Below the pieces are notes generated by a model. It made no database searches, was not told the origin of the DNA, and saw only the letters and a list, made by a program, of their open reading frames with translations. From IMG/VR virus record IMGVR_UViG_3300020171_002227, positions 1 to 56,697 of that record: a stretch of DNA of 56,697 nucleotides; one strand, given 5' to 3'. The position numbers were made by a program, and so were the translations under genes. The DNA comes from a virus. This document shows, piece after piece, positions 34,683 through 42,651 of this stretch; the first letter of the stretch is position 1, and each line of letters begins with the position of its first letter.

Positions 34683-35936
34683 TTACTCCTTTTTCATTAA
34701 TTTTTCTGTGGGTTTATATTTCTTTTCTAATTTTTCTCTCCAAGCAATAGCTTCATCAAACGTTAACTTGGATGTTGATATCCGACAAACTGTATGTGAA
34801 TATTCTCCGGGAATTCCCTTATAGTGCGATCGACATTTTTTATTAAATTTTAAATCATATTTTTCTGAATTTTCGTAAATATCCGAACCCGGAAAGATTG
34901 AAAGTATAGTAAAGTCAACATCGTGAGGAGCGGTTCGTTCAACAAATTCATCCATTTTTTGTAAACTATCCGGACTTTCATGTGGCAAACAAATTATAAA
35001 TAATTCCTTTAAATTAATGCCCGCAGATTTAATCATATTACAAACTTTTTCAGCATTTTCAATATCAATATTTTTATTGATGATATTTAATATTTCAGGA
35101 TCAGCACTCTCAATTCCAACGGCAATTTCTATACATCCTGCTTCAGACATAATAGATATAATTTTTTTATTAAGACTTTCCACTCGCGATAAACACCTCC
35201 ACTTTATATCCAATGGTGTAACTAATTCACAAAATTCTTTAAGTCGTCGCTTATTGCTTACGAACTCATCATCAAAAAAAACGAATGAATTAATATTATA
35301 CTTTTCTTTAATTTCCACGATTTCTTTTATCATATTTTCCGCTGAACGATATCTAACTTTACTTCCGGGTAATTGATATTTACAACAGAACGCACATTTT
35401 CCCCAAGAACATCCTTTAGATGTAATCATAGTAGTGCTTGGTATTCCACGTAATTTATAATTTTCAGCATACATTTTTATATCAAGTATGCTGCGATCAG
35501 GAAATGGTATTTCATCTAAATTCTCAATCTTTATTTCCGTATAAATCTTTTTAATATTCGGATAATCTTTTAATATCTGTAAGCTTGCAATCTCACCCTC
35601 ACCAATAACGATTGCATCAGCCCACATACAATCTTGCGCCATGAGGGTAGGATGTGGACCGCCTACCACGAACTTGGCGGATATGTTATTCTTCTTTAAC
35701 AGTATCATTGCTTCCTTAGCGTATTCCAAATTGGGCGTTGCTACGTAAATAAAGAATATATCCCCCTTTATATCTGAATAATCTTTATCACTTTCCATAT
35801 CAATTAGTTGTATATTATTATAACCATGTTCCTTGAAGAAAGAACTCAAAGTTAAAAGTCCAAGGGGAGGAAATACAAACTTCGAAATTAAATATGGACT
35901 TATTGGGTTCACAAGTATTATACGTAAATCATTCAT
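34683..35936 (-). CDS. B12-binding-type radical SAM enzyme
   Basis: A 417-aa protein with an N-terminal region of B12-binding radical SAM type (FPPLGLLTLSSFFKEHGY) and GGPHPTLMAQD. The cluster motif is GCSWGKCAFC (Cys176, 181, 184; note four residues between the first two). Further SAM-binding region FFDDEFVSNKRR. It differs in length and spacing from the enzyme at 25343. A role in methylating or rearranging a sugar or lipid within the island is inferred. It has its own promoter, in a divergent arrangement with the plus-strand cassette starting at 36080. Confidence 0.85.
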   Translation of the reverse strand: MNDLRIILVNPISPYLISKFVFPPLGLLTLSSFFKEHGYNNIQLIDMESDKDYSDIKGDIFFIYVATPNLEYAKEAMILLKKNNISAKFVVGGPHPTLMAQDCMWADAIVIGEGEIASLQILKDYPNIKKIYTEIKIENLDEIPFPDRSILDIKMYAENYKLRGIPSTTMITSKGCSWGKCAFCCKYQLPGSKVRYRSAENMIKEIVEIKEKYNINSFVFFDDEFVSNKRRLKEFCELVTPLDIKWRCLSRVESLNKKIISIMSEAGCIEIAVGIESADPEILNIINKNIDIENAEKVCNMIKSAGINLKELFIICLPHESPDSLQKMDEFVERTAPHDVDFTILSIFPGSDIYENSEKYDLKFNKKCRSHYKGIPGEYSHTVCRISTSKLTFDEAIAWREKLEKKYKPTEKLMKKE

Positions 35937-35955
35937 TTAAATCAGCCTTTATATG

Positions 35956-35975
35956 CTATCATAGTATATATAGTT
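35956..35975 (-). promoter_or_regulatory. TATA box before radical SAM gene
   Basis: Minus-strand AACTATATATACTATGATAG, preceded by CGAT as at several other promoters of the window, 20-40 nt before the ATG at 35936. Between it and the divergent promoter at 36033 there is only AT-rich intergenic DNA. Confidence 0.5.
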
Positions 35976-36032
35976 ATCGCATTAATTAATATCTACCTTT
36001 AATATTCATTATATATAATTTTTTGAGGCATA

Positions 36033-36079
36033 GCTTTAAATACTATTAAAACATATATAGGATTGAGCGTGATAAAATC
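36033..36079 (+). promoter_or_regulatory. TATA box plus conserved 5' untranslated element
   Basis: GCTTTAAATACTATTAA is followed by a 23-nt element at 36055-36077 that is identical to 53432-53454 upstream of another gene. The conserved element includes GGATTGAGCGTGAT and may act as a ribosome binding region or regulatory site. Confidence 0.6.
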
Positions 36080-36319
36080 ATGACCAAAATGACAAAAATA
36101 CCACCAGCCGAGTACAGTAAAGATAAGGGAATACGAGGACTTATACAGATTGCAACCCAATCTCGCGATAAGAATGCGCTTCCAGAAAGAATTGAAATAG
36201 TGACTCGATATTTCGCTAAGTTCAAAACAAGAATGGTAAAACAGAACGCGCCAATATCTGACGCTGAAGAAAAAGAAATTATGTCAATACTCAATGAAAT
36301 CATCCACAGGAGTGAATAA
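36080..36319 (+). CDS. Hypothetical basic protein (79 aa)
   Basis: A helical, lysine- and arginine-rich protein (KNALPERIEIVTRYFAKF). The start is 3 nt after the conserved leader element. It heads a plus-strand cassette of four or five small genes cutting into the minus-strand block. Possibly DNA-binding by charge; no motif recognised. Confidence 0.6.
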   Translation: MTKMTKIPPAEYSKDKGIRGLIQIATQSRDKNALPERIEIVTRYFAKFKTRMVKQNAPISDAEEKEIMSILNEIIHRSE

Positions 36320-36321
36320 AC

Positions 36322-36492
36322 ATGTCAGGAAATCCATACTTCGGAAAAACCACTAAATCTTTTAAAGAAGCTTGTGAATCGATGCATACTGAAGATCATA
36401 CAAAACGTATGAATGAGTTGCACCACACTGACTATGTGACGCCAAGAAATCATAAACCAAGAAAAATAAAAATCAGTAAGTGGTCAAAATGA
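36322..36492 (+). CDS. Small hypothetical basic protein (56 aa)
   Basis: Starts two bases after the previous stop (MSGNPYFGKTTKSFKE), is rich in His and Lys, and ends with a basic tail KPRKIKISKWSK. The stop overlaps the next ATG. The mixture of His and basic residues suggests nucleic acid binding, but there is no recognisable motif. Confidence 0.5.
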   Translation: MSGNPYFGKTTKSFKEACESMHTEDHTKRMNELHHTDYVTPRNHKPRKIKISKWSK

Positions 36493-36716
36493 AACCTGAA
36501 GAATTAAAAACCTTTTTTATGTCTAAAGGGCTTAAACCTAAACTGACATCGTTTACTACCCTTATTGGCGATGTAAAATATAAACTGGGTAAGAATAGTC
36601 TAAAGAAATTCATAAGATATGACGGCGGATGGACAAAAGTCTGGTCGGCATATTATAAAGATATCTCAATCAATCCTGAAACTGGAAAACTACATATCGA
36701 AAAATATATAAGGTGA
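36489..36716 (+). CDS. Hypothetical basic protein (75 aa)
   Basis: The ATG at 36489 overlaps the previous stop (ATGA). The frame also has a GTG at 36480. It contains KPEELKTFFMSKGLKPKLTS and ends with a basic strand. No family recognised. After its stop, 36717-36839 has only short frames, one of them a charged helix without a clear start codon. Confidence 0.55.
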   Translation: MKPEELKTFFMSKGLKPKLTSFTTLIGDVKYKLGKNSLKKFIRYDGGWTKVWSAYYKDISINPETGKLHIEKYIR

Positions 36717-36839
36717 AATCACGTGTGAAGAAATCGAAAATTTGGAAATCGAGGTATTGGTTCAGCGTGAAAAAATTAGAATTCTAACCATGCGTCTGGA
36801 CGATCTTACAATGAAATTTAAACGGCATGTGACGAATCC

Positions 36840-37040
36840 ATGACAGGTTATAATTTACCGCCGGGTGTAAATGAGTGTGACATACCCGGCAATAGACATA
36901 TAGATGTTTTATGGGAAAAAGAAGCTGAAAAGTTTTGCGAAAATTGCGAAGATGTTGGCGGTTGCGATAAAGATATCGGCTTATGTCAACACGCCCGCAA
37001 ATTCGAAAAACATTTCGAATCAATATTAAATCTTTATTAA
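36840..37040 (+). CDS. Small cysteine-rich protein (66 aa)
   Basis: Contains CENCEDVGGCDKDIGLCQH: four cysteines and a histidine in zinc- or cluster-binding spacing. It is the last gene of the plus-strand cassette and converges with a minus-strand glycosyltransferase, with only 5 nt between their stops. Function unknown. Confidence 0.6.
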   Translation: MTGYNLPPGVNECDIPGNRHIDVLWEKEAEKFCENCEDVGGCDKDIGLCQHARKFEKHFESILNLY

Positions 37041-37045
37041 TTTTT

Positions 37046-37693
37046 TTAAATATTACTTATTTGCATTGCGCCATTTTCGGTAAATGCATTTGATATCCCG
37101 TGACGACATTGAATCGAGGTATCCGCCCAAATTTTATATCCTCTTTCTCGGGCCTTCTTGCAAAATTCGAAGTCTTCCGAACGTCCTACACCAACATTTT
37201 CAGGATCTTCGAAACTTAACGTCCATTCGAAGTATGGCTTTTTTAAGTTCTTGAATACTGAAGTATGTATTAAACAACACCCCATTCCAATAAAGTCCGC
37301 TTCCACCATTTGACCTGGAGTATAACTTATTGCACGTTTTCCAGATGGTTGAACTTCATGCCATATTGCTGGTTCTATCGGTTGCGCACGGGTAAAATAT
37401 ACTCCTGTGCAAATTGGTAAATTATGTGCCATCAATCGCGCGATGGTGTCCGGTGGGCATATTACATCCGTGTCTAGAAAAAACACAAATTCCGCCTTAG
37501 CATCTAATGCAGCACGGACGATCTCGTTACGGCTCATGTCTATGGGGACTCCGCGCGATACTGTAAAACTGGCAGGAACATTTACTTGAAGATTACGAAA
37601 ACCTAAACACCAATCCATGGAAACAGTATCCTTATGGGGCATTCCGATCATTACTTTTACATTCTCTGAACCCAATTCCCAAGCTCCTGGCAT
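37046..37693 (-). CDS. Glycosyltransferase, GT2-like (GT-A)
   Basis: A 215-aa protein with a GT-A core: VKVMIGMPHKDTVSMDWCL, the metal-binding FVFFLDTDVICPPDTI and MGCCLIHTSVF. The DTD motif is the classical donor/metal site missing from the other GT-A proteins of the window, so this is the most convincingly catalytic of them. It stands alone with its own TATA-like promoter and is separated from the main island by the plus-strand cassette. Confidence 0.85.
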   Translation of the reverse strand: MPGAWELGSENVKVMIGMPHKDTVSMDWCLGFRNLQVNVPASFTVSRGVPIDMSRNEIVRAALDAKAEFVFFLDTDVICPPDTIARLMAHNLPICTGVYFTRAQPIEPAIWHEVQPSGKRAISYTPGQMVEADFIGMGCCLIHTSVFKNLKKPYFEWTLSFEDPENVGVGRSEDFEFCKKARERGYKIWADTSIQCRHGISNAFTENGAMQISNI

Positions 37694-37712
37694 CTTAAAT
37701 CATCTCGTTAAT

Positions 37713-37738
37713 CATATCTAATACTATATAGTTAAAGC
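37713..37738 (-). promoter_or_regulatory. TATA box before GT2-like gene
   Basis: Minus-strand TTAACTATATAGTATTAG, 25-45 nt before the ATG at 37693. Confidence 0.5.
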
Positions 37739-37753
37739 ACTATATATAGTTAT

Positions 37754-37879
37754 CTATATAATCTCAACATGACAAGATTTACATTCATCATGACAGCAAT
37801 GATGCAAGATAAGACGATATGTCATTCCTGCGAACTGATCTTTCATGAGTTGTAATACTTCTACCCGCTCCGGCATCAT
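37754..37879 (-). CDS. Alternative small cysteine/histidine-rich frame (41 aa)
   Basis: Starts with two ATGs at 37879/37876 inside the previous small gene and ends before the promoter at 37713. CCHDECKSCH suggests zinc binding. It is kept as an alternative because it covers the space up to the next promoter. Confidence 0.35.
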   Translation of the reverse strand: MMPERVEVLQLMKDQFAGMTYRLILHHCCHDECKSCHVEII

Positions 37880-37955
37880 TCATCCATAAAACTAAACCCG
37901 GAATATTTTTCCGTGATTCAGTTCGACCAATATTCGCATGTGGTTCTATTCTCAT
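37788..37955 (-). CDS. Small hypothetical protein (55 aa)
   Basis: Starts on an ATGA overlap with the virion gene upstream and contains NIGRTESRKNIPGLVLWMND. It is strongly overlapped by another frame (37754-37879, 41 aa) that ends HHCCHDECKSCHVEII and looks like a zinc site. Both cannot be fully constrained; the start overlap favours this one, the cysteine pattern favours the other. Confidence 0.4.
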   Translation of the reverse strand: MRIEPHANIGRTESRKNIPGLVLWMNDAGAGRSITTHERSVRRNDISSYLASLLS

Positions 37956-38380
37956 GATATTTCTAATAACCGATTATATTTAATATCGATAAAATTTAAA
38001 AACACAGATGCTGAATACTGATTGGTAATTTTTCCATGTAAGCAATTTGTACCATCATTATCTATTAAGGGTATTATCGGATCCGCTAAATCAATTGCTC
38101 TAAGATTTATTCCTTGATAATAATATTGACGATCACTTGAAGTCATACTTGATGTCATAAAAAAACTAATATCGTAATTTATCGGTCCCGGTCCATTTCC
38201 CGTAAACATTATTTGTTGAACATTTGCCCTATTAGAAAATCCACTTGCATGAAAGTCAAAGGTTGTTCCTACTCCACTACATTGCCCGGATGATCCTATC
38301 TGTGTTGTTCTAAAGGGTATTACCGTTTGCTGATTTAAAATTTCCCTTACTGAAAACGCTGAAATATTCTTTATTACCAT
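37952..38380 (-). CDS. Putative capsid decoration or fibre protein (142 aa)
   Basis: A beta-rich protein (FFMTSSMTSSDRQYYYQ) with few charges, preceded by AAGGAG eight bases before the ATG. It lies downstream of the capsid gene cluster and after a strong hairpin terminator. Style is similar to the surface proteins at 19731 and 20637. A virion surface role is likely; no named family. Confidence 0.55.
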   Translation of the reverse strand: MVIKNISAFSVREILNQQTVIPFRTTQIGSSGQCSGVGTTFDFHASGFSNRANVQQIMFTGNGPGPINYDISFFMTSSMTSSDRQYYYQGINLRAIDLADPIIPLIDNDGTNCLHGKITNQYSASVFLNFIDIKYNRLLEIS

Positions 38381-38441
38381 AAAATTGTCTCCTTAAAAAT
38401 TATTATTTAACCCATGACTGCGTTTCCGCAATATACCGGAT

Positions 38442-38483
38442 TAAAAAATATAGTATATAAGTAACTTGCACTACTTATATACT
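38442..38483 (-). terminator. Hairpin terminator after the capsid cluster
   Basis: A perfect inverted repeat with 12-nt arms (AGTATATAAGTA / TACTTATATACT) and an 8-nt loop at 38452-38483 is followed, on the minus strand, by six T residues at 38443-38448. It lies between two minus-strand genes and would end the capsid transcript. Being so AT-rich, it might alternatively be an operator. Confidence 0.6.
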
Positions 38484-38502
38484 TTAACTACATAGTTATC
38501 GA

Positions 38503-38883
38503 CTAATAACCGACTACCATATAGCTTATATTCATTCCACTGTTCATTCCACTCATTTCACTACTTGTTGCTACCCAAATACCAAATTGCGCTGATATAA
38601 ATGCACCAGTATTTCCAACAACATAAGTTCCTGTAGCATTCGCGGATACTTGACCAAGTGTAGGATTTAAATGTGGTGATGTAACCACACTAATTCCAGT
38701 ATTAATGGTTGTTTTAACCGCCGCTGAAGTTACCGCTGCTGTTGCGAGTGTTAATTGTCCGAATTCAAGTCTTAATGCGCCGGATTTCTGACGTTTATCG
38801 TTGGTATACGGCGTTCCTCTTAGATCGCCGAAAAACCTACCGTCATCCATTGTGAATAAGCCCGCTCTGCCACTTACTGACAT
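38503..38883 (-). CDS. Putative head decoration protein (126 aa)
   Basis: An alanine-, glycine- and threonine-rich protein (MDDGRFFGDLRGTPYTNDKR, then LTLATAAVTSAAVKTTINTG). It is encoded two genes after the capsid protein, where decoration proteins are usual, and is followed by the hairpin terminator. The ribosome binding site before it (AAGGAG-like) is good. No named family is recognised. Confidence 0.6.
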   Translation of the reverse strand: MSVSGRAGLFTMDDGRFFGDLRGTPYTNDKRQKSGALRLEFGQLTLATAAVTSAAVKTTINTGISVVTSPHLNPTLGQVSANATGTYVVGNTGAFISAQFGIWVATSSEMSGMNSGMNISYMVVGY

Positions 38884-38897
38884 AGTTTATTCACTCC

Positions 38898-39173
38898 TTA
38901 ATATCCGATTGCGATCCAAGAACCTGAGCAAACTGCGGGTATAGTTAGTAAAACCATTCCATTTGTACTAATACTTGTTACGACTGCGCCTGATGCGGGC
39001 ATACTATTATAGACCTGCGTTTGGAATATTACACAACTTGCTAATGTGGTTGAAATTAAAAGTGTATCAGCTATTGCTGTTGCACCCCACCCACCAGCAC
39101 CCATTGCTGCGCCTGGATATCCGCCTCTAAGCGGTGATGCCGCTTTAAAATGTTCTGTATATGAACTTGTCAT
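38898..39173 (-). CDS. Putative head decoration protein (91 aa)
   Basis: A small protein with GGYPGAAMGAGGWGATAIAD and a C-terminal half ending VLLTIPAVCSGSWIAIGY, which resembles the end of the neighbouring 126-aa protein (NISYMVVGY). The two could be related decoration or cement proteins. It lies directly after the capsid gene. Confidence 0.55.
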   Translation of the reverse strand: MTSSYTEHFKAASPLRGGYPGAAMGAGGWGATAIADTLLISTTLASCVIFQTQVYNSMPASGAVVTSISTNGMVLLTIPAVCSGSWIAIGY

Positions 39174-39202
39174 TATTTTTTACCTCTTATAAAACTTGAA
39201 GT

Positions 39203-41040
39203 TTATTTCAAGTCCCTGATCTTTCCCTGAGTGTTGAATCTTGTACAGATTAACTCACCCATAGTTCTAAACAGACCTTCATCACCAAGATAATTGATGC
39301 CAAATGGATCTTTCTTAGACATACCGGACTCGAAGTACATAGTCGGTAATGCGACTTTGAACGCGAGATAGTCAGTATCTAAGATATAGATTCTGCTTAT
39401 TGTGTCCTGCACAACATCTTTAGATGGTATGATAGGAATGCCCTGGTATGTTGCAACGTTAAAGCCTGCTTCAGCACCGGGGATACCTTTTACGCCACCA
39501 TATGTCGGAACTACAAGTTCTCTACCCATAAATCTCTGTTGGGCTTGAAGTGCTTGCTGTATTCTTTCAATGGTATCATAACCAGTCACGATGATCTTAG
39601 GATTAGCACCCTTAACTCTTAACTCTGTAAGGGCGGTATCGAGCATATCAATGGTGAAAGTTCTATCCACATCCGAATTATGATTCACATATGCGTCTGC
39701 CCATGAATTGGCTGTATCTGATCGGTCAATGCTATATATATCTGAATCGCCAGCACCTACAACGGCATCTTCAGCAAGACTTGAACATACACGATCAATG
39801 GATTCAACGTTGTTTCCTGCAACGGTTGTAACGTCACCTAAAAGCATTTTATTGATCATTTCAGCATGATGTTTGCCCATTTCCTCTCTCATGACCTTCA
39901 TGACATCTCCAAGACCGTCGTCTTTTGTGCCTAAGAACGTTTCCATTTCAGAAGCGTTAAAGCTATGAGCGATGATCTTTGGTTTTGTTGAAAGTTCCTT
40001 AAAAGTAGGTTTGATTGTGTCTGGTAAAGTTGCGTTTTCTCCAACACCGCCGCCACTTAAGGCTGCCCTATTGGTGATAACTCTCCATCCACTTTTCTCC
40101 CAAACTATTTTTGGTAACAGTGCAAATATATTTTGCTCTTGGTTTAATTGCGACCAAATTTTTGCACCAAATATCGGGTTCTGTTCTCTAAAAAATAATA
40201 TGATTTATTGAATCTACACATTTACAAACATTTTCATTTATTTCATGTTCCCAAAATCTATAAACAATAAAACCTTTTTCTTTAAGAAGTTTATCACGAA
40301 TTTTATCTTTTTCTATTATATTTGGAAGATTATGCCAATAATCACCATCGCACTCAACGATAATATTATCATTAATTAAAAAATCAACTCTAAATTTTTC
40401 TAACATAGAAACTTGTTCCGTATAATCAATATTACGATTTTTTAACTCTTGTGCAATTTTTTTTTCTATTGATGATGATTTTCCACCTTGATTTTTTCGT
40501 GATGTTAATACAGCCTTACGAGCCCGATTAGACCTTTCTTCTGCATTAAATCTTTCTTTATAGGTTTCTTTTTGTTTTTCGATAATTTCAGGATTATTAA
40601 TATATGTTTGTGTAAGTGTATTTGAAATTTGCTTTATAATTTCAGGATTATCAATATATGTTTGTTTAAGCGTTTCACCTTGTTTAGTTCCCTTATTTTG
40701 AAACTGTTCTGAATTTTTACGAGCAACTAATTGACTATTTCGATATGTTTCATCTTGCCAATTTTCTGTTTTTCTTTTGCTCATTTTTTCTTTATATTCA
40801 GGATGATCTTTAAACAATTTTTTTAACCTTTTTGAAGCAACTTCAAATGATTCATTTCGACCCATAATTATACCTTAAACTTATAAATAAGTATCCCAAT
40901 ATAATTAATCATACTACTTTTTAAAAATAAACACCCGTAGTGGTACTGAGCACTGGACTATCCGCTTTCTGCAATTCAAGGCCACGGCCGTAATAATACT
41001 CTTCCATGTCCTTTACTGTTTTAACATAGTTTCTTACCAT
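39203..41040 (-). CDS. Major capsid protein, HK97-like, split by a BHB intron
   Basis: The gene is in two exons: 41040-40927 (38 codons, MVRNYVKTVKDMEEYYY...TTTGVY) and 40180-39203 (325 residues, beginning NPIFGAKIWSQLNQEQN). The frame of exon 2 is open upstream of the ATG at 39946 as far as the predicted splice site, so starting at that ATG would lose 78 residues of conserved-looking capsid N-arm. Joining the exons gives a 363-aa protein, the usual size for HK97-fold capsid proteins, with GREDxV-type helical and beta segments (IDRVCSSLAEDAVVGAGDS, DMLDTALTELRVKGANPKI). A GGAG site precedes the exon 1 ATG. It lies between the scaffold-like gene and the decoration genes. Fold assignment is inferred from gene order, size and segment pattern. 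Confidence 0.85.
40181..40926 (-). other. Archaeal bulge-helix-bulge intron in the capsid gene
   Basis: On the minus strand the ends pair as follows: exon helix CGGGU (40937-40933) with ACCCG (40179-40175); 3-nt bulge AGA (40182-40180); 4-bp helix GUUU (40932-40929) with GAAC (40186-40183); 3-nt bulge AUU (40928-40926); and a 19-bp helix, 40925-40907 with 40187-40205, three of them G-U pairs. Cutting between the second and third base of each bulge (40927/40926 and 40181/40180) joins TAT and AAC codons exactly in phase. Left unspliced, translation stops after one extra codon. The 3-4-3 geometry is the canonical substrate of archaeal splicing endonuclease. The 746-nt intron is almost filled by an endonuclease gene, too small for a group I core. 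Confidence 0.88.
40188..40865 (-). CDS. Vsr/PD-(D/E)XK-like homing endonuclease inside the intron
   Basis: A 225-aa protein. The C-terminal part (SSIEKKIAQELKNRNIDY, FRVDFLINDNIIVECDGDYW, HNLP, then VYRFWEHEI) has the E, D and ECDG of a very-short-patch-repair-like PD-(D/E)XK nuclease (DUF559/EDxHD-like). The N-terminal half is a run of charged helical repeats (TETLKQTYIDNPEIIK-like, present twice) that probably reads the DNA site. The last codons and stop are part of the intron's terminal helix. Homing endonucleases in BHB introns are normally LAGLIDADG enzymes, so this pairing is unusual. It presumably cuts intron-less capsid genes. Confidence 0.85.
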   Translation of the reverse strand: MGRNESFEVASKRLKKLFKDHPEYKEKMSKRKTENWQDETYRNSQLVARKNSEQFQNKGTKQGETLKQTYIDNPEIIKQISNTLTQTYINNPEIIEKQKETYKERFNAEERSNRARKAVLTSRKNQGGKSSSIEKKIAQELKNRNIDYTEQVSMLEKFRVDFLINDNIIVECDGDYWHNLPNIIEKDKIRDKLLKEKGFIVYRFWEHEINENVCKCVDSINHIIF

Positions 41041-41060
41041 TTCTTTATTTCTCCTTTATT

Positions 41061-41693
41061 TTAATAATGCGCACTATTTGATTTCTGAGAATCAAGCATA
41101 TTTAATTCTTCCCATGACATTTTGCTTATGTCTTTAAATGTTACGCTCGCGCCCTTCTCAATTGGATGTCCGCTATCCACTTTAGGTTTTGCGGTCATTT
41201 GTGAAGGAGTCAATCCCATACCCTTCAATATTTCTTCAACTTGTGATTTAGTGACATTTATGTTTATATCGCTCTTTGAAGGTGAAGATGTTGATGGGGT
41301 TGCGATTGGTGCCGGTGCGGCTGCTGATTGCTGTATCTGATCAGTTGGTGCAGGAGGCATCGGTGGTGCTGCTGGTGCGCCTATCTTGCTAAGAATCTCT
41401 TGTAGTAATGCAAGAATTTGGGACATCGCATCGCCTTGACTAGGAGCGGTCATTTCTTCTGAGCCGTCACCGTTAGGTGCTGGTGCTTCAGGAGGAAAAT
41501 CTGCTTTCTTAGTTTCAGTTCCTTTATCCTCTATTTTTTTACTCGTTCCGCCTAATTTGTCCTCAAGATGCGCTGCATCGGGTGTTGACTCGTTTGGGTC
41601 AAAATCCTTTTCTTCAGCTTTCTTAAGGTATGTGTTTATTTCTGCGGCCGTCTTTCTTAAGTCAGCAACAGAATATTGTTTTAAATCTACCAT
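41061..41693 (-). CDS. Putative scaffold protein
   Basis: A 210-aa acidic, Pro/Ala-rich protein directly upstream of the capsid gene. It has charged N-terminal helices (LRKTAAEINTYLKKAEEKDF), a low-complexity middle rich in Pro-Ala (about residues 70-135) and a C-terminal part with a short amphipathic helix (VEEILKGMGLT). Gene order and composition fit a head assembly scaffold that the prohead protease would remove. No sequence family is recognised. Confidence 0.65.
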   Translation of the reverse strand: MVDLKQYSVADLRKTAAEINTYLKKAEEKDFDPNESTPDAAHLEDKLGGTSKKIEDKGTETKKADFPPEAPAPNGDGSEEMTAPSQGDAMSQILALLQEILSKIGAPAAPPMPPAPTDQIQQSAAAPAPIATPSTSSPSKSDININVTKSQVEEILKGMGLTPSQMTAKPKVDSGHPIEKGASVTFKDISKMSWEELNMLDSQKSNSAHY

Positions 41694-41732
41694 ATTGTTC
41701 CTCTTTAATTGTTTTAATACCCAAACGGGCTA

Positions 41733-42500
41733 TTAATGTGATTTTTGCGCAAAATAATGTTTATCGGTTTCTTTTTCTGTTGGTTTTCGTTTTAATCTTG
41801 CGGCTTCTTGTTCTTTTGATTCTTTATAAGATGTCTGCAATGAAGAATTTCTTACATTATCACTCTCTTTCATAACTGCTTCGATTATTTCCGCAGATTT
41901 TCCGATCGGTTTTATTTTAGTATCTTCATCGGCTGCTTGCTGTCGCCTTCGTGCGGCTTCCATTTCTTTTAATTGCTCTGGCGATCTTTCAGCTTTTTGA
42001 CAAATTGAACAAGTGTGTTCCGCTTTGGCAACTTTATCGTCACCCTCAACAACAACATTTCCGCCTTCTTTTTTACATGATGCGATAATTTTCTCAATTG
42101 CAGATATATCCGCTTCACCATCGCGCATCCATCCTTCCATAACTTTTTCAAATTTATCAGTAACATCTGGACAAGTTGCAACTTTATTTATGAACTCCTT
42201 TAAGACTTCATTAGCGTCAAAATGTGGGTTGCTCTTATTGAATTTTTCAAGTATTGCCCACGCCTTCATTTTATCATTTGGTAGATACTTCTCAATGCGA
42301 GGATCATAAGATTTTTTAGATTCTAAAGGTTTTCCATCTTTATCACGCTCAGTTCTTGTAACTGGTTCATCCTCATCTGGAATATAATCTTTAGGATATT
42401 TATCTTTTTGAATCTCAAACGTGTTGTCGTCTTTCAATACCACTGTATCTCCGGTTTTTGCTATACCAATAATGTCTTCTGCGAGTATGAGTTCAATCAT
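41733..42500 (-). CDS. Hypothetical head-module protein
   Basis: A 255-aa charged protein. The N-terminus (IELILAEDIIGIAKTGDTVV) is compact, followed by acidic helices; a CSICQK pair lies in the middle and the C-terminal half is highly charged coiled coil (EQLKEMEAARRRQQAADED). It follows a late-type promoter, and its position before the scaffold suggests a head assembly role. It could also be an internal head or scaffold-like protein. Not recognised as a named family. Confidence 0.6.
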   Translation of the reverse strand: MIELILAEDIIGIAKTGDTVVLKDDNTFEIQKDKYPKDYIPDEDEPVTRTERDKDGKPLESKKSYDPRIEKYLPNDKMKAWAILEKFNKSNPHFDANEVLKEFINKVATCPDVTDKFEKVMEGWMRDGEADISAIEKIIASCKKEGGNVVVEGDDKVAKAEHTCSICQKAERSPEQLKEMEAARRRQQAADEDTKIKPIGKSAEIIEAVMKESDNVRNSSLQTSYKESKEQEAARLKRKPTEKETDKHYFAQKSH

Positions 42501-42518
42501 AATATTTTTCCTTTTATT

Positions 42519-42560
42519 ACTAACAATATAAATTTCATTTATAATATGATAAAAATTAAA
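42519..42560 (-). promoter_or_regulatory. Late-type TATA element, copy 1 of a 42-bp direct repeat
   Basis: Contains minus-strand TTATAAATGAAATTTATA, placed 20-40 nt before the ATG at 42500. The whole 42-bp block is repeated exactly at 42610-42651. Confidence 0.6.
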
Positions 42561-42609
42561 TTAATCTTCATCAAATGTTGTGAATATACTCAAAAGTAGT
42601 ACAATTACA

Positions 42610-42651
42610 ACTAACAATATAAATTTCATTTATAATATGATAAAAATTAAA
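42610..42651 (-). repeat. Exact second copy of the 42-bp promoter block
   Basis: Identical to 42519-42560, offset 91 bp, and overlapping the last codons and stop of the HNH gene. The spacer between the copies has no frame of note. It may reflect promoter capture during the HNH insertion. Confidence 0.65.

Noticed and set aside
36046-36303. Minus-strand membrane-like frame opposite the gene at 36080
   Set aside because: It overlaps fully with a plus-strand gene that has a TATA box and conserved leader element; it is an antisense shadow.
39203-39946. Capsid protein starting at the methionine encoded at 39946
   Set aside because: The frame stays open for 78 codons upstream with capsid-like sequence (ALLPKIVWEKSGW) up to the BHB splice point, and a separate in-phase exon 1 with a ribosome binding site exists.
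40181-40926. Group I or group II intron in the capsid gene
   Set aside because: Only about 60 nt lie outside the endonuclease frame, too little for a group I core, and no domain V-like hairpin is seen. The ends fit an archaeal BHB exactly.
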